Source: Photobacterium frigidiphilum (GTDB lineage Bacteria; Pseudomonadota; Gammaproteobacteria; Enterobacterales; Vibrionaceae). Taken from it: DNA of 64,000 bases. The stretch lies in the NCBI RefSeq assembly GCF_003025615.1, contig NZ_PYMJ01000001.1, positions 248,001 through 312,000 on the forward strand, written 5' to 3'. The translations under genes and the position numbers were made by a program. The notes under the pieces are model-generated. The model was not told where the DNA came from. It made no database searches and saw only the letters and a list, made by a program, of their open reading frames with translations. This document shows positions 10,753-18,994 of this stretch, in pieces (positions within the stretch are counted from its first letter, which is position 1; each line of letters begins with the position of its first letter).

Positions 10753-11301
10753 TTAAATTACACCGCAAACCTTTTCAATGATGTCAGTGTTATAGTTCAT
10801 TTTAACCATAAGCTGATCAACCATCTGACGTTTACGGTCAGTATTCGTATTCGTAATTACCCAGTAAGGTGTTTCTGGGATAGCTTTCGGCTTAGTCGTT
10901 TTACCACTCGCAAGTAAAGCTTCTTCGTTATCTGCAAAGTAAACGCGGGTACGACCTTTAATTGCCGCAGCTTCAATGAAGCCGTCAGAATCGATGCGAT
11001 AAAGTGAAGATAAGATCATCATAAATCGACCAATGGCTTTATCTTGTACCGCAAACTCATCAGAAATAAGCAATGTTCGCATTTCTTTAACACGATCTAG
11101 TTTATGCTCATTTCCTGCGTCTTTGCTTACAATAATACCTTTTGGACGTACTGGCACGACAACCTCAAGTTGCTGCTCTGCAGGTACCATTAACAAGCGA
11201 CGCAAAATATCGGATGCACTTTCACCAATATGCTGGGTTTGGCTTGCGATATAACGATATAGCTCTTCGTCTACCTCAATACTCTTCATCGTAGTGTTCA
11301 T
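10753..11301 (-). CDS. seqA: replication initiation negative regulator SeqA
   Basis: Binds hemimethylated GATC sites, sequesters oriC after initiation and organises newly replicated DNA. The 182-residue protein has an N-terminal oligomerisation region ([20 protein letters not shown]), a linker, and the C-terminal DNA-binding domain with [15 protein letters not shown] and [17 protein letters not shown]. Two starts are possible. ATG 11301 has GGAA at good spacing, while ATG 11289 gives MKSIEV, closer to E. coli MKTIEV. I list the former because of its ribosome binding site. It is the first gene of seqA-pgm. Confidence 0.94.
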   Translation of the reverse strand: MNTTMKSIEVDEELYRYIASQTQHIGESASDILRRLLMVPAEQQLEVVVPVRPKGIIVSKDAGNEHKLDRVKEMRTLLISDEFAVQDKAIGRFMMILSSLYRIDSDGFIEAAAIKGRTRVYFADNEEALLASGKTTKPKAIPETPYWVITNTNTDRKRQMVDQLMVKMNYNTDIIEKVCGVI

Positions 11302-11393
11302 TATCGTTCCGTTTAAAAATCACAGCGCGATTATACCGTGATCCGAGGTTATACTCTACGGTAAATACCACTCCTAATAAGAGAAAATAGTCA

Positions 11394-12158
11394 GTGAATC
11401 TTCATTATCGTGTTGAAGGCCAAGGAAAGGCGATCGTTTTGATCCATGGTTTGTTCGGAAGTTTAGATAATCTTGGGTTACTCGCTAGATCATTGAAAGG
11501 TAATTATAAAGTGATCAGCATTGATCTACGAAATCATGGTAAGTCTGCGCATACCGACACATTCACTTATCAAGATATGGCCAATGACGTGCTTGCCGTT
11601 ATTGATGAATTGAATATTGAGCAATTTTCGGTTGTTGGTCACTCTATGGGTGGAAAAGTAGCCATGGCGCTCAGTGAAGTAGCAACAACACGTCTTGATC
11701 ACTTAATGATTCTTGATATGGCCCCAGTGCACTATCATGTTCATCGCCATGAAAATGTGTTTGCAGGTCTACGCGAAGTCGCTAAACATACCGTTCATAA
11801 GCGAAGCGAGGCTGATGTTTATCTCGCTAAGCACGTGCTTGAACCGGGCGTTCGTCAGTTTTTATTAAAATCATTAGCGAAAGATGGCGATAGTTATAAT
11901 TGGCGATTTAATGTAGAAGGATTAATTGCAAATTACGCTACAATTATGGGTTGGAATGACGTCTTGCCTTTTGAAGGCAAAACATTATTCATAAAAGGAC
12001 AAGAATCAGAATACATATTGCCCGAGCACCGTGAAAAAATTGCTCAACAGTTTCCCCATGCTAAGGCACACATGGTCGCAAACACGGGTCACTGGCTACA
12101 TGCAGAAAAACCTGAAACCGTAAATCGTATCATTCTCAGCTTTTTGCAGCGCCCTTAA
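11394..12158 (+). CDS. ybfF: alpha/beta hydrolase, YbfF esterase family
   Basis: Small cytosolic alpha/beta-hydrolase; E. coli YbfF is an esterase acting on acyl-CoA and short ester substrates in vitro. The 254-residue protein has the oxyanion segment IHGLFGSLDNLG, the nucleophile elbow GHSMGG and the histidine in NTGHWLHAEKPE. The start is GTG at 11394. It is divergent from seqA-pgm with a 92-base gap, the same arrangement as in E. coli. Confidence 0.92.
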   Translation: MNLHYRVEGQGKAIVLIHGLFGSLDNLGLLARSLKGNYKVISIDLRNHGKSAHTDTFTYQDMANDVLAVIDELNIEQFSVVGHSMGGKVAMALSEVATTRLDHLMILDMAPVHYHVHRHENVFAGLREVAKHTVHKRSEADVYLAKHVLEPGVRQFLLKSLAKDGDSYNWRFNVEGLIANYATIMGWNDVLPFEGKTLFIKGQESEYILPEHREKIAQQFPHAKAHMVANTGHWLHAEKPETVNRIILSFLQRP

Positions 12159-12221
12159 CATTAACAGTGAGCGTCTGTCGTGATATAGTGCGCGCCTAGT
12201 TCGATTGTTGTAAGGGATGAT

Positions 12222-12443
12222 GTGTTATACGAGTACATGGACTTGCTTGAATCTATTGGACTAGATTTACTTTTTGCTTCAATATTTTTCTTTATTGGCA
12301 TGGCGATTAAAGACGTATTAAAGCAAGGTAATGTACCTCCTTTTGGTCGCAAGATCGTTTGGACGGTACTATTTTTAGGATGTGCTGGCTTTATCACTAA
12401 AGGTCTGATTCAGATCAGCTGGGAAGGCGCAGGTCTAGGCTAA
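12222..12443 (+). CDS. DUF2788 family small membrane protein
   Basis: A 73-residue protein with two hydrophobic helices (LDLLFASIFFFIGMAI and IVWTVLFLGCAGFI) separated by the conserved KDVLKQGNVPPFGRK loop, ending in WEGAGLG. I recognise it as the DUF2788 family common beside ybfF and fldA in Vibrionaceae. No function is known. The start is GTG 12222 just after TAAGGGA. An in-frame ATG five codons later is the alternative. Confidence 0.82.
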   Translation: MLYEYMDLLESIGLDLLFASIFFFIGMAIKDVLKQGNVPPFGRKIVWTVLFLGCAGFITKGLIQISWEGAGLG

Positions 12444-12451
12444 ATTTCAAT

Positions 12452-12496
12452 AACTTGATGCATTCAACATGCATCGAGTTATGCTCATTATGAGCA
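12452..12496 (+). other. tandem hairpins between DUF2788 gene and fldA
   Basis: Two adjacent inverted repeats follow the DUF2788 stop: 12-base arms AACTTGATGCAT/ATGCATCGAGTT with a 5-base loop, then TGCTCAT/ATGAGCA with one base between. The first could end the upstream transcript although no T-run follows. The second is a tight palindrome that could be a protein site. Confidence 0.4.
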
Positions 12497-12604
12497 CATG
12501 ATGATCTAACGATTATCACTAAACATTTCGGGTTTAATCCTGATCTAATTTATGTAAACCGTTAAAGATAACGGTCAACAACTAATAAATGGGTAATCTC
12601 TACT

Positions 12605-13132
12605 ATGGCGAGTGTTGGACTCTTCTTTGGTAGCGACACAGGCAATACCGAAGCTGTCGCGAAAATGATTCAAAAACAACTAGGCAAAAACTTAGTTGAA
12701 GTAAAAGATATCGCTAAAAGCAGCAAAGAAGATATTGATAATTTTGATCTACTGCTTCTAGGTATCCCTACTTGGTACTATGGTGAAGCACAGTGTGATT
12801 GGGATGATTTCTTCCCTGAACTAGAGAATATTGACTTCTCAACGAAGCTTGTTGCTATCTTTGGTTGTGGTGACCAAGAAGATTACGCAGAATATTTCTG
12901 TGATGCGATGGGCACTGTACGTGACATCGTTGAAGGACGTGGCGCAACAATTGTTGGTCATTTCTCTACAGAAGGCTTTGAATTTGAAGCTTCTAAAGCA
13001 CTTGTTGATGACAACAATTTTGTTGGTTTATGCGTTGACGAAGACCGTCAACCAGAATTAACTGACGAACGTGTTGAAAAATGGGTTAAGCAAATTTTTG
13101 AAGAAATGTGTCTTGCTGAATTAGCAGACTAA
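12605..13132 (+). CDS. fldA: flavodoxin FldA
   Basis: Long-chain FMN flavodoxin, a low-potential electron carrier for biosynthetic enzymes such as IspG/IspH, biotin synthase and methionine synthase reactivation. At 175 residues it matches the family. The FMN phosphate loop SDTGNTEAVA is at residues 10-19, the first aromatic loop is PTWYYGEAQCDWDDF, and the second is GCGDQEDYAEYFCDAMG. It lies directly upstream of fur, as in many gammaproteobacteria, but is followed by its own terminator. Confidence 0.96.
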   Translation: MASVGLFFGSDTGNTEAVAKMIQKQLGKNLVEVKDIAKSSKEDIDNFDLLLLGIPTWYYGEAQCDWDDFFPELENIDFSTKLVAIFGCGDQEDYAEYFCDAMGTVRDIVEGRGATIVGHFSTEGFEFEASKALVDDNNFVGLCVDEDRQPELTDERVEKWVKQIFEEMCLAELAD

Positions 13133-13150
13133 TCAATTTGCTCCTATGTT

Positions 13151-13179
13151 AAAAACGCGCTTTAAGAGCGCGTTTTTTT
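13151..13179 (+). terminator. fldA intrinsic terminator
   Basis: AAAAACGCGCT, a 5-base loop and AGCGCGTTTTT form an 11-base-pair stem ending in seven T, 18 bases after the fldA stop. Confidence 0.9.
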
Positions 13180-13585
13180 ATACCTCTACTTTATCCTGCT
13201 TCGCTTTACACTTCAGCACTCACCTCTTCCAAAGCATTATTGTCATTATCATTTTCTATCGGGCGGTATTTAGGCTTTTTACGTATATACAATACTCGTC
13301 TAACGGTAGAGACAACTTCAACTTAATTTTCACACAGCGAAAGTCGTTGCTGATATGAACGATTCGAGGCGTATGATACTTAAACACAGTCTTAATTCTT
13401 ATTGACTGGCACGATGAGGTATTCTATACATTTTTTTAACATTTTTACAAACTAAAGAAAATTTACATAACTCATAGATTCATTGTCGTTTAAGGTTTAT
13501 TGTTACCTTATCGTCCCTTATAATGAACAGATATGGGGAAAGACTACTGCATTTCATTTTTGCAGGTAGCCAATAGGAAACTCAG
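13180..13585 (+). other. fldA-fur intergenic region
   Basis: About 400 AT-rich bases upstream of fur with no credible ORF. It should contain the fur promoter. The only motif I can point to is a 19-base Fur-box-like stretch at 13238-13256. Confidence 0.6.
13238..13256 (-). promoter_or_regulatory. possible Fur box
   Basis: Read on the minus strand, the 19 bases GAAAATGATAATGACAATA match the classic Fur consensus at about 14 of 19 positions. They lie about 330 bases before fur, so a direct role in fur autoregulation is uncertain. Confidence 0.3.
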
Positions 13586-14032
13586 ATGTCAGATAATAAT
13601 CACGCACTTAAGCAAGCAGGCTTAAAAGTCACACTTCCTCGTTTAAAAATTTTGGAAGTGTTGCAACAACCTGATTGCCAACATATCAGTGCGGAAGACT
13701 TGTATAAGAAATTGATCGATATTGGTGAAGAAATTGGTCTTGCTACAGTTTATCGTGTACTAAACCAATTTGATGATGCTGGTATTGTTACACGCCATCA
13801 CTTTGAAGGTGGTAAATCTGTTTTCGAATTAGCGACTCAACATCACCATGATCACCTAGTTTGTCTCGATTGTGGCAAAGTTATCGAATTTTCTGATGAA
13901 ATCATTGAAGAACGTCAGAAAGCAATTGCGTCTAGCTTTAATGTTCGCTTAACAAATCACAGTCTATATCTTTATGGCCACTGTATTGAAGGCGATTGTA
14001 ATACAGACCCAAGCCTTCACAACAGAAAATAA
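13586..14032 (+). CDS. fur: ferric uptake regulator Fur
   Basis: Iron-responsive repressor of siderophore and iron-uptake genes, acting as a dimer with Fe2+. Its 148 residues equal E. coli Fur. The winged helix spans roughly residues 1-82, with recognition helix IGLATVYRVLNQFDDAG. The metal sites include HHHDHLVCLDCGKVIEF and a C-terminal CIEGDCNTD. The ATG at 13586 lies eight bases after AGGAAAC. Confidence 0.97.
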   Translation: MSDNNHALKQAGLKVTLPRLKILEVLQQPDCQHISAEDLYKKLIDIGEEIGLATVYRVLNQFDDAGIVTRHHFEGGKSVFELATQHHHDHLVCLDCGKVIEFSDEIIEERQKAIASSFNVRLTNHSLYLYGHCIEGDCNTDPSLHNRK

Positions 14033-14077
14033 GTATTAAAGCAGAAATGCATTCTTTTGCTAATACTAAGTAAGCAT

Positions 14078-14106
14078 AAAAAAACCAGCCAAATGGCTGG
14101 TTTTTT
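14078..14106. terminator. bidirectional terminator fur / glnS
   Basis: AAAAAAACCAGCC and GGCTGGTTTTTT pair across a 4-base loop between the convergent fur and glnS genes. Both strands end in a T-run. Confidence 0.9.
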
Positions 14107-14149
14107 ATTAGACAAATAAAGCCGGCTATTCAATCAGCTTTATTGATGA

Positions 14150-15814
14150 TTATTCACCCATTTTTGCCCATGTATCGCGTAAGCCGACTGTACGGTTAAA
14201 AACTAGTTTCTCTGCTGAAGAGTCTTTGCTATCAACACAGAAGTAACCTATACGTTCAAACTGAAATGCTTTTTCAGCTTCTGCCACTTTTAAGCTTGGC
14301 TCCACAAAACCATTCAGTACCGTTAACGATTCAGGGTTAATCACAGAAACAAAGTCATCTGATGCTGCTGGGTTTGCAACAGTAAATAGACGATCGTAAA
14401 GACGAATTTCTGCAGGTAAACCTGCATCTGCAGATACCCAATGAATAACACCTTTCACTTTACGGCCATCAGATGGATTCACACCTAATGTTTCATTATC
14501 GTAAGTACAGTAAATGGTCGTAATATTACCTTCGGCATCTTTTTCGATACGTTCAGCTTTAATTACGTAAGCGCCACGTAAACGCACTTCTTTTCCTAAC
14601 ACTAAACGCTTGTATTTCTTATTCGCTTCTTCGCGGAAATCTTCACGTTCAATCCAAACTTCACGCGTAAATGGTACTTCACGCGTTCCCATTTCTGGTT
14701 TATTTGGGTGATTGCTCACTGTTAATACTTCAGCATCGCCAGTAAAGTTTTCAATCACAACTTTAACAGGATCAAGAACAGCCATTGCACGTGGTGCATT
14801 TTCATTCAAATCATCGCGAATACATGATTCTAGTGAACTCATTTCGATGGTGTTTTCTTGCTTAGTAACACCAATACGTTTACAGAATTCACGAATAGAT
14901 GCAGACGTAAAACCACGACGGCGTAAACCAGAAACAGTTGGCATACGTGGATCGTCCCAACCAGACACCAAGTTATCAGTGACTAATTGATTAAGCTTAC
15001 GCTTAGACATTACCGTATATTCAAGATTTAAACGGCTAAACTCGTACTGGCGAGGTTGGCAATCAATCGTAATATTATCCAAAACCCAATCGTATAAACG
15101 ACGGTTATCTTGGAACTCAAGCGTACAAATCGAGTGCGTAATGCCTTCTAGCGCATCAGAAATACAGTGTGTGAAGTCGTACATCGGGTAGATACACCAC
15201 TTATCACCAGTTTGGTGATGAGTCGCGAAGCGAACACGATAAATAACAGGATCACGCAACACCATAAATGATGAAGCCATATCGATCTTAGCGCGAAGAG
15301 ACATAACGCCTTCTTCAACTTCACCGTTCTTCATTTTCTCGAACAGCTCAAGGTTTTCAGCAACGCTACGATCACGGTATGGGCTCGGTTTACCAGGCTC
15401 TGTTAAGTTGCCACGGTATTCACGCATTTGCTCAGAACTTAGCTCATCAACATACGCTAAGCCTTTATTAATTAATTCAACTGCAAACCCGTATAGCTTA
15501 TCGAAATAGTTCGATGAATAACAAATCTCACCGCTCCAATCAAAGCCCAACCAGTTAACATCGTTCTTAATAGACTCAACGTATTCGATGTCTTCTTTTT
15601 CAGGGTTAGTATCGTCAAAACGTAAGTTACATTGACCCTGATAGTCCTGAGCAATACCGAAGTTCAAACAAATAGATTTAGCATGGCCGATATGCAGGTA
15701 ACCATTCGGTTCCGGCGGGAATCGGGTATGAACGCTTTTATGTTTGCCACTATCTAAATCCGCATCAATAATTTGGCGGATAAAGTTAGTTGGACGAGCT
15801 TCAGATTCACTCAT
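14150..15814 (-). CDS. glnS: glutaminyl-tRNA synthetase
   Basis: Class I aminoacyl-tRNA synthetase charging tRNA-Gln. The 554-residue protein carries the HIGH motif in [14 protein letters not shown], the KMSKS-equivalent VMSKRKL, and the GlnS tRNA-binding core [19 protein letters not shown]. The true start is the ATG at 15814 behind GAGGTG ([17 protein letters not shown]). A TTG codon just before it is not needed. Confidence 0.97.
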   Translation of the reverse strand: MSESEARPTNFIRQIIDADLDSGKHKSVHTRFPPEPNGYLHIGHAKSICLNFGIAQDYQGQCNLRFDDTNPEKEDIEYVESIKNDVNWLGFDWSGEICYSSNYFDKLYGFAVELINKGLAYVDELSSEQMREYRGNLTEPGKPSPYRDRSVAENLELFEKMKNGEVEEGVMSLRAKIDMASSFMVLRDPVIYRVRFATHHQTGDKWCIYPMYDFTHCISDALEGITHSICTLEFQDNRRLYDWVLDNITIDCQPRQYEFSRLNLEYTVMSKRKLNQLVTDNLVSGWDDPRMPTVSGLRRRGFTSASIREFCKRIGVTKQENTIEMSSLESCIRDDLNENAPRAMAVLDPVKVVIENFTGDAEVLTVSNHPNKPEMGTREVPFTREVWIEREDFREEANKKYKRLVLGKEVRLRGAYVIKAERIEKDAEGNITTIYCTYDNETLGVNPSDGRKVKGVIHWVSADAGLPAEIRLYDRLFTVANPAASDDFVSVINPESLTVLNGFVEPSLKVAEAEKAFQFERIGYFCVDSKDSSAEKLVFNRTVGLRDTWAKMGE

Positions 15815-15914
15815 CAATTACACCTCGTGTGCTTACAGGATTTTAGAACTGACTATGATCCATAAATATGGGTCATGACTCAACAATTAGTATGCTTTGT
15901 TTACCAATATATAT

Positions 15915-15938
15915 AAAAAAACCCCGCAGAAGCGGGGT
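15915..15938 (-). terminator. terminator downstream of chb / upstream of glnS
   Basis: On the minus strand CCCCGC-TTCT-GCGGGG is followed by seven T. It lies 232 bases beyond the chb stop and about 100 bases before glnS, so it ends whatever RNA is transcribed from the chb side. Confidence 0.85.
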
Positions 15939-16169
15939 AAATAGAACTATTACATTCTTTATGACCCTAAATGAGGGTCAAAACAACAACATTCCAATCA
16001 GGAATTCACATGAAGGATGAATTACCGAATCCTTAAATCTGACAATCTAAGGTACGAAACTACAACAGCAGCTTCTTAATAAGCTCAGGGGGGAGCTTAC
16101 TAAGAAGCTGGCGAGAGAACCACTCTCGCACAACTTTATTTTAAATCGTTAATCAAAACATTCAGCAAA
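15939..16169 (-). ncRNA. candidate 3'-UTR RNA or small RNA after chb
   Basis: The 230 bases between the chb stop and the T-tailed terminator hold no ORF but several strong inverted repeats. These are GCGAGAG/CTCTCGC (16111-16129), 17-base arms with one mismatch at 16070-16086 and 16093-16109, and TGACCCT/AGGGTCA at 15962-15980. A structured RNA ending in an intrinsic terminator would fit either a long chb 3' UTR or an independent sRNA. Nothing here identifies a known family. Confidence 0.35.
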
Positions 16170-18842
16170 TTACAACGATGTTACTCGACTAAAGCGTAAA
16201 CCATTCGCACTCACGGCACGCACCGATACATCACCCGAAATTACTGGCTGAGCATCATGATTATAGATATTCCAGTTATCACCGCCATCGGTTGAATACT
16301 GTAGTTTAAGACCTGGCATACTCACGTTCATTTGTAATCTGCCGTTTTCAATTTTCGCTCCAGGAACGGGAACGCGATATTGAATACCTGCCGCATCTAA
16401 CTTCGCCAATTCACGTTGACCTAATACGTTGGCAAAACGTGCCCACTCTGCATTAAGCGCATCTTTATTCACGAAATTAGTTTGCTGTGAATACTCAACG
16501 CCAGCTTTGTAGTCCACTTCCCAATCAGCTTTATGCCAAGCACGCTCTGCAGCCGCTAGAACACGTGGGAATACCATGAATTCATATTGTTCATCGGTAC
16601 GTACGGTTTCACTCCAAAGTTGAGCTGATAAGCCATAGAAGCCTTTGTATTCTGCTGTGCCTTTGCTTGCAAAACCGTTACCATCACGATCGAGTGATGT
16701 TTCAGCATTTTGTGGCAAGTTTTCTGGTGCGAAGCCAAACATTTTACGCGTATCTGTCGCACGTGTTGCCCAGTAATAACCTCGCTCTTCTGGATCCACT
16801 TCGTATGGCATATCCATGTAAACATAATCAGGATTAGACACGATTAAATCGTATCCTTTAGCTGACCAGTCATAAGCTGAAGCACCGCCGCCCCAGTAAA
16901 GTACATCCCAGAAGTTCACGCGCACATTATCGGTTGCGAAAGCTCCTGCATCTTCTGAATACTTCAAGCCATCTTGCCATGCTTGAAAATTTGCAATGCC
17001 TTGATCGGCGACTAGTTGGCTAACACGCTCTGCAAAATAACTAGGCAAGTGGTCGTAATCTGCAACGATACCGTCATTAATTGTTTGCTGACACATTGGT
17101 GATTTTGCAAATGGCTTATCTTGTTGTGACAGGTCAAGATCGCCTTTCCAAGCCACTTTATCTGCTGAATTTATATCTTGGAAACCCGCACCTTGTTTGA
17201 TGTTTTTGGCTTCATCACCACCGAAGTGCCACGTATTAAGTGGCATGCCCGCTGCTTTATGCATTGCAGCCATTTCAGCAATCACTTTATCAACGAAAGC
17301 TACCGATGAATCCATACATGGGTTAATGAAGCTACGCTTATCATAAAATTGCACAGTCGTTACATTGGATGTGTCTTGTGGATCCATCAAACGGTATTGA
17401 TTTGCCGCTTCCATATCACCCGATGCAGCTAAACGCTTATAACGAGCTTCCATTGACACTACTGCAGCACGTGCATGTGCTGGCATATCAATTTCAGGAA
17501 TCACTTCAATGCCGCGAGCCTTCGCATACATTAAGATATCGATGTAATCTTGCTTCGAATAAAAACCAGAGCCAAAGTTATCTGATGTTGGGCCAGAACC
17601 TAACTGAGGCAACACACATTGTGTTTCTGATAAATCATGGCAACGATTAGAGCCGATATCCGTAAGTTCTGGTAAACCAGGAATTTCAATACGCCAACCT
17701 TCATCATCAGTCAGGTGGAAGTGGAATTTGTTCATCTTGTACGCTGACATTTGATCTAACGTACGAAGAATGGCCGCTTTAGAGTGGAAGTTACGACCAA
17801 CATCAACCATTACACCACGGTAATCAAAGCGTGGAGCATCCGTAATTTTAACCGTTGGAACCGTATTCTTATCACCCGTTGTCATCAATGCGATCAACGA
17901 CTGCATACCATAGAAAGCACCTTGGTAATCATAACCAACAATGTAAGTCGCATCTTCACGGACATCTAACTGGTAAGCGCCTTCAATTTTTTGTTCTTTA
18001 GTAAACCGCGTTGGGTCTAAAGTCACTTTTACCGCATATTGGCCTTCAGTATTTACTCCTAACATCTCTAAGCGATCATTTAGCGCAACCATCATGCTAC
18101 CTGGAATCGCTTCATTTTCAATATTAATGCCGCCAGCTAATGATATTGAATCCCCCGTTAGCTGAGTACTCAAAGGCGTAGGAATAATTGATCCCGCAAG
18201 CTCTTCTTTTGCAATTAGATTAACGTCGTTATTTTTTTCGAAACGAGACTGAGCCGTCGCCAATACATTATTGTCATCAGGCGTACGCTTCCAATTGTCA
18301 CCAGAAATAGGTGTTAAGTATGCAGATGGGTCTTCAGCATCAGTACTTTTGATTGTTTTAGGCTTGGCATCACCCGATACAACATAAGCACGAGGCATAT
18401 AATCATTTTCAAATAACGTCCAGTACTCACCGATGTAAGGAATAACGACTGTTTCACCTTCAGCAAAGCCATCAAACTTATCGGTTGGTTCTAGCGTGTG
18501 TAAGTCACCAGTAACATGTGTGACTTTAAATTGGTCATTCTGAACATCCAAAATCATACGAATGCTGTGAAAATAGATAGTCCAATCTTTGCTATCAACA
18601 GCTGGGCCATTATTTACTAACGTCAAATTAATTAAATCACACGATGCCCATTCAGCATTTAATTCCTGACATTTCAGCCCTTCGTTTGCACCGTGGTTTG
18701 TAACAAGTTCATAATTAACATCAAGATTCTCGGCAAGGTTGTTTACAACGTTTTGTTCAAGCGAACCTTGTGATGCACACCCTGTTACTGCTAATGCAAT
18801 AACTGATGCTAGCGCGGTTAATTTAAAAGAAATAAAACTCAT
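16170..18842 (-). CDS. chb: lipoprotein chitobiase (beta-N-acetylhexosaminidase, GH20)
   Basis: Exo-acting GH20 hexosaminidase that cleaves chitobiose and chitooligosaccharides to GlcNAc. The 890-residue length fits the large chitobiase type. The signal peptide ends in a lipobox (AVTGC, C22), so it is probably lipid-anchored. Next come an N-terminal carbohydrate-binding domain (about 35-190), a GH20b domain (215-335) and the TIM barrel from about 340, with catalytic D543-E544 in WHFGGDEAKN. A C-terminal Ig-like chitobiase domain closes the protein. The ATG has GGGAGA at good spacing. It follows nagE, so the released GlcNAc can feed its neighbour. Confidence 0.94.
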   Translation of the reverse strand: MSFISFKLTALASVIALAVTGCASQGSLEQNVVNNLAENLDVNYELVTNHGANEGLKCQELNAEWASCDLINLTLVNNGPAVDSKDWTIYFHSIRMILDVQNDQFKVTHVTGDLHTLEPTDKFDGFAEGETVVIPYIGEYWTLFENDYMPRAYVVSGDAKPKTIKSTDAEDPSAYLTPISGDNWKRTPDDNNVLATAQSRFEKNNDVNLIAKEELAGSIIPTPLSTQLTGDSISLAGGINIENEAIPGSMMVALNDRLEMLGVNTEGQYAVKVTLDPTRFTKEQKIEGAYQLDVREDATYIVGYDYQGAFYGMQSLIALMTTGDKNTVPTVKITDAPRFDYRGVMVDVGRNFHSKAAILRTLDQMSAYKMNKFHFHLTDDEGWRIEIPGLPELTDIGSNRCHDLSETQCVLPQLGSGPTSDNFGSGFYSKQDYIDILMYAKARGIEVIPEIDMPAHARAAVVSMEARYKRLAASGDMEAANQYRLMDPQDTSNVTTVQFYDKRSFINPCMDSSVAFVDKVIAEMAAMHKAAGMPLNTWHFGGDEAKNIKQGAGFQDINSADKVAWKGDLDLSQQDKPFAKSPMCQQTINDGIVADYDHLPSYFAERVSQLVADQGIANFQAWQDGLKYSEDAGAFATDNVRVNFWDVLYWGGGASAYDWSAKGYDLIVSNPDYVYMDMPYEVDPEERGYYWATRATDTRKMFGFAPENLPQNAETSLDRDGNGFASKGTAEYKGFYGLSAQLWSETVRTDEQYEFMVFPRVLAAAERAWHKADWEVDYKAGVEYSQQTNFVNKDALNAEWARFANVLGQRELAKLDAAGIQYRVPVPGAKIENGRLQMNVSMPGLKLQYSTDGGDNWNIYNHDAQPVISGDVSVRAVSANGLRFSRVTSL

Positions 18843-18872
18843 GAATTGTCTCCCGAAGCCCCCATAAAGGGG

Positions 18873-18896
18873 AATTTTAATCGAGGCCTTAAAATT
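18873..18896 (-). promoter_or_regulatory. palindrome upstream of chb, possible NagC-type operator
   Basis: AATTTTAA, eight bases, then TTAAAATT form a perfect 8-base inverted repeat 31-54 bases before the chb start. AT-rich arms with a CG-containing centre resemble NagC/Mlc operators, but the spacing is not an exact match. Confidence 0.35.
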
Positions 18897-18910
18897 TAGG
18901 CACTCAAAAG

Positions 18911-18948
18911 AACGGTCTCCTATTCTCTTTGAGAATGAGGAGACCGTT
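18911..18948 (-). terminator. hairpin between nagE and chb
   Basis: Arms of 17-18 bases (AACGGTCTCCTATTCTC and near complement) around a 3-base loop sit in the 152-base gap after nagE. The T-run is weak on the minus strand, so it may be a partial terminator that lowers chb expression relative to nagE. Confidence 0.6.
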
Positions 18949-18994
18949 TAATTTAAAAATAAAGCTTTGTTACGTTACTTAAGAGTTTAAGTAA

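Noticed and set aside
10718..10768. Longer pgm frame overlapping seqA
   Set aside because: The extra residues are unconserved, and ATG 10717 has AAGGAT and the expected MAIHPRAGQ start.
13180..13330. Coding-like stretch on the minus strand between fldA and fur (contains RRVLYIRKKPKYRP)
   Set aside because: Opens right after a stop with no ATG and no ribosome site. It could be a gene remnant but cannot be supported.
13146..13358. 70-codon plus-strand ORF after fldA
   Set aside because: Starts inside the region of the fldA terminator and has no ribosome site or recognisable protein features.
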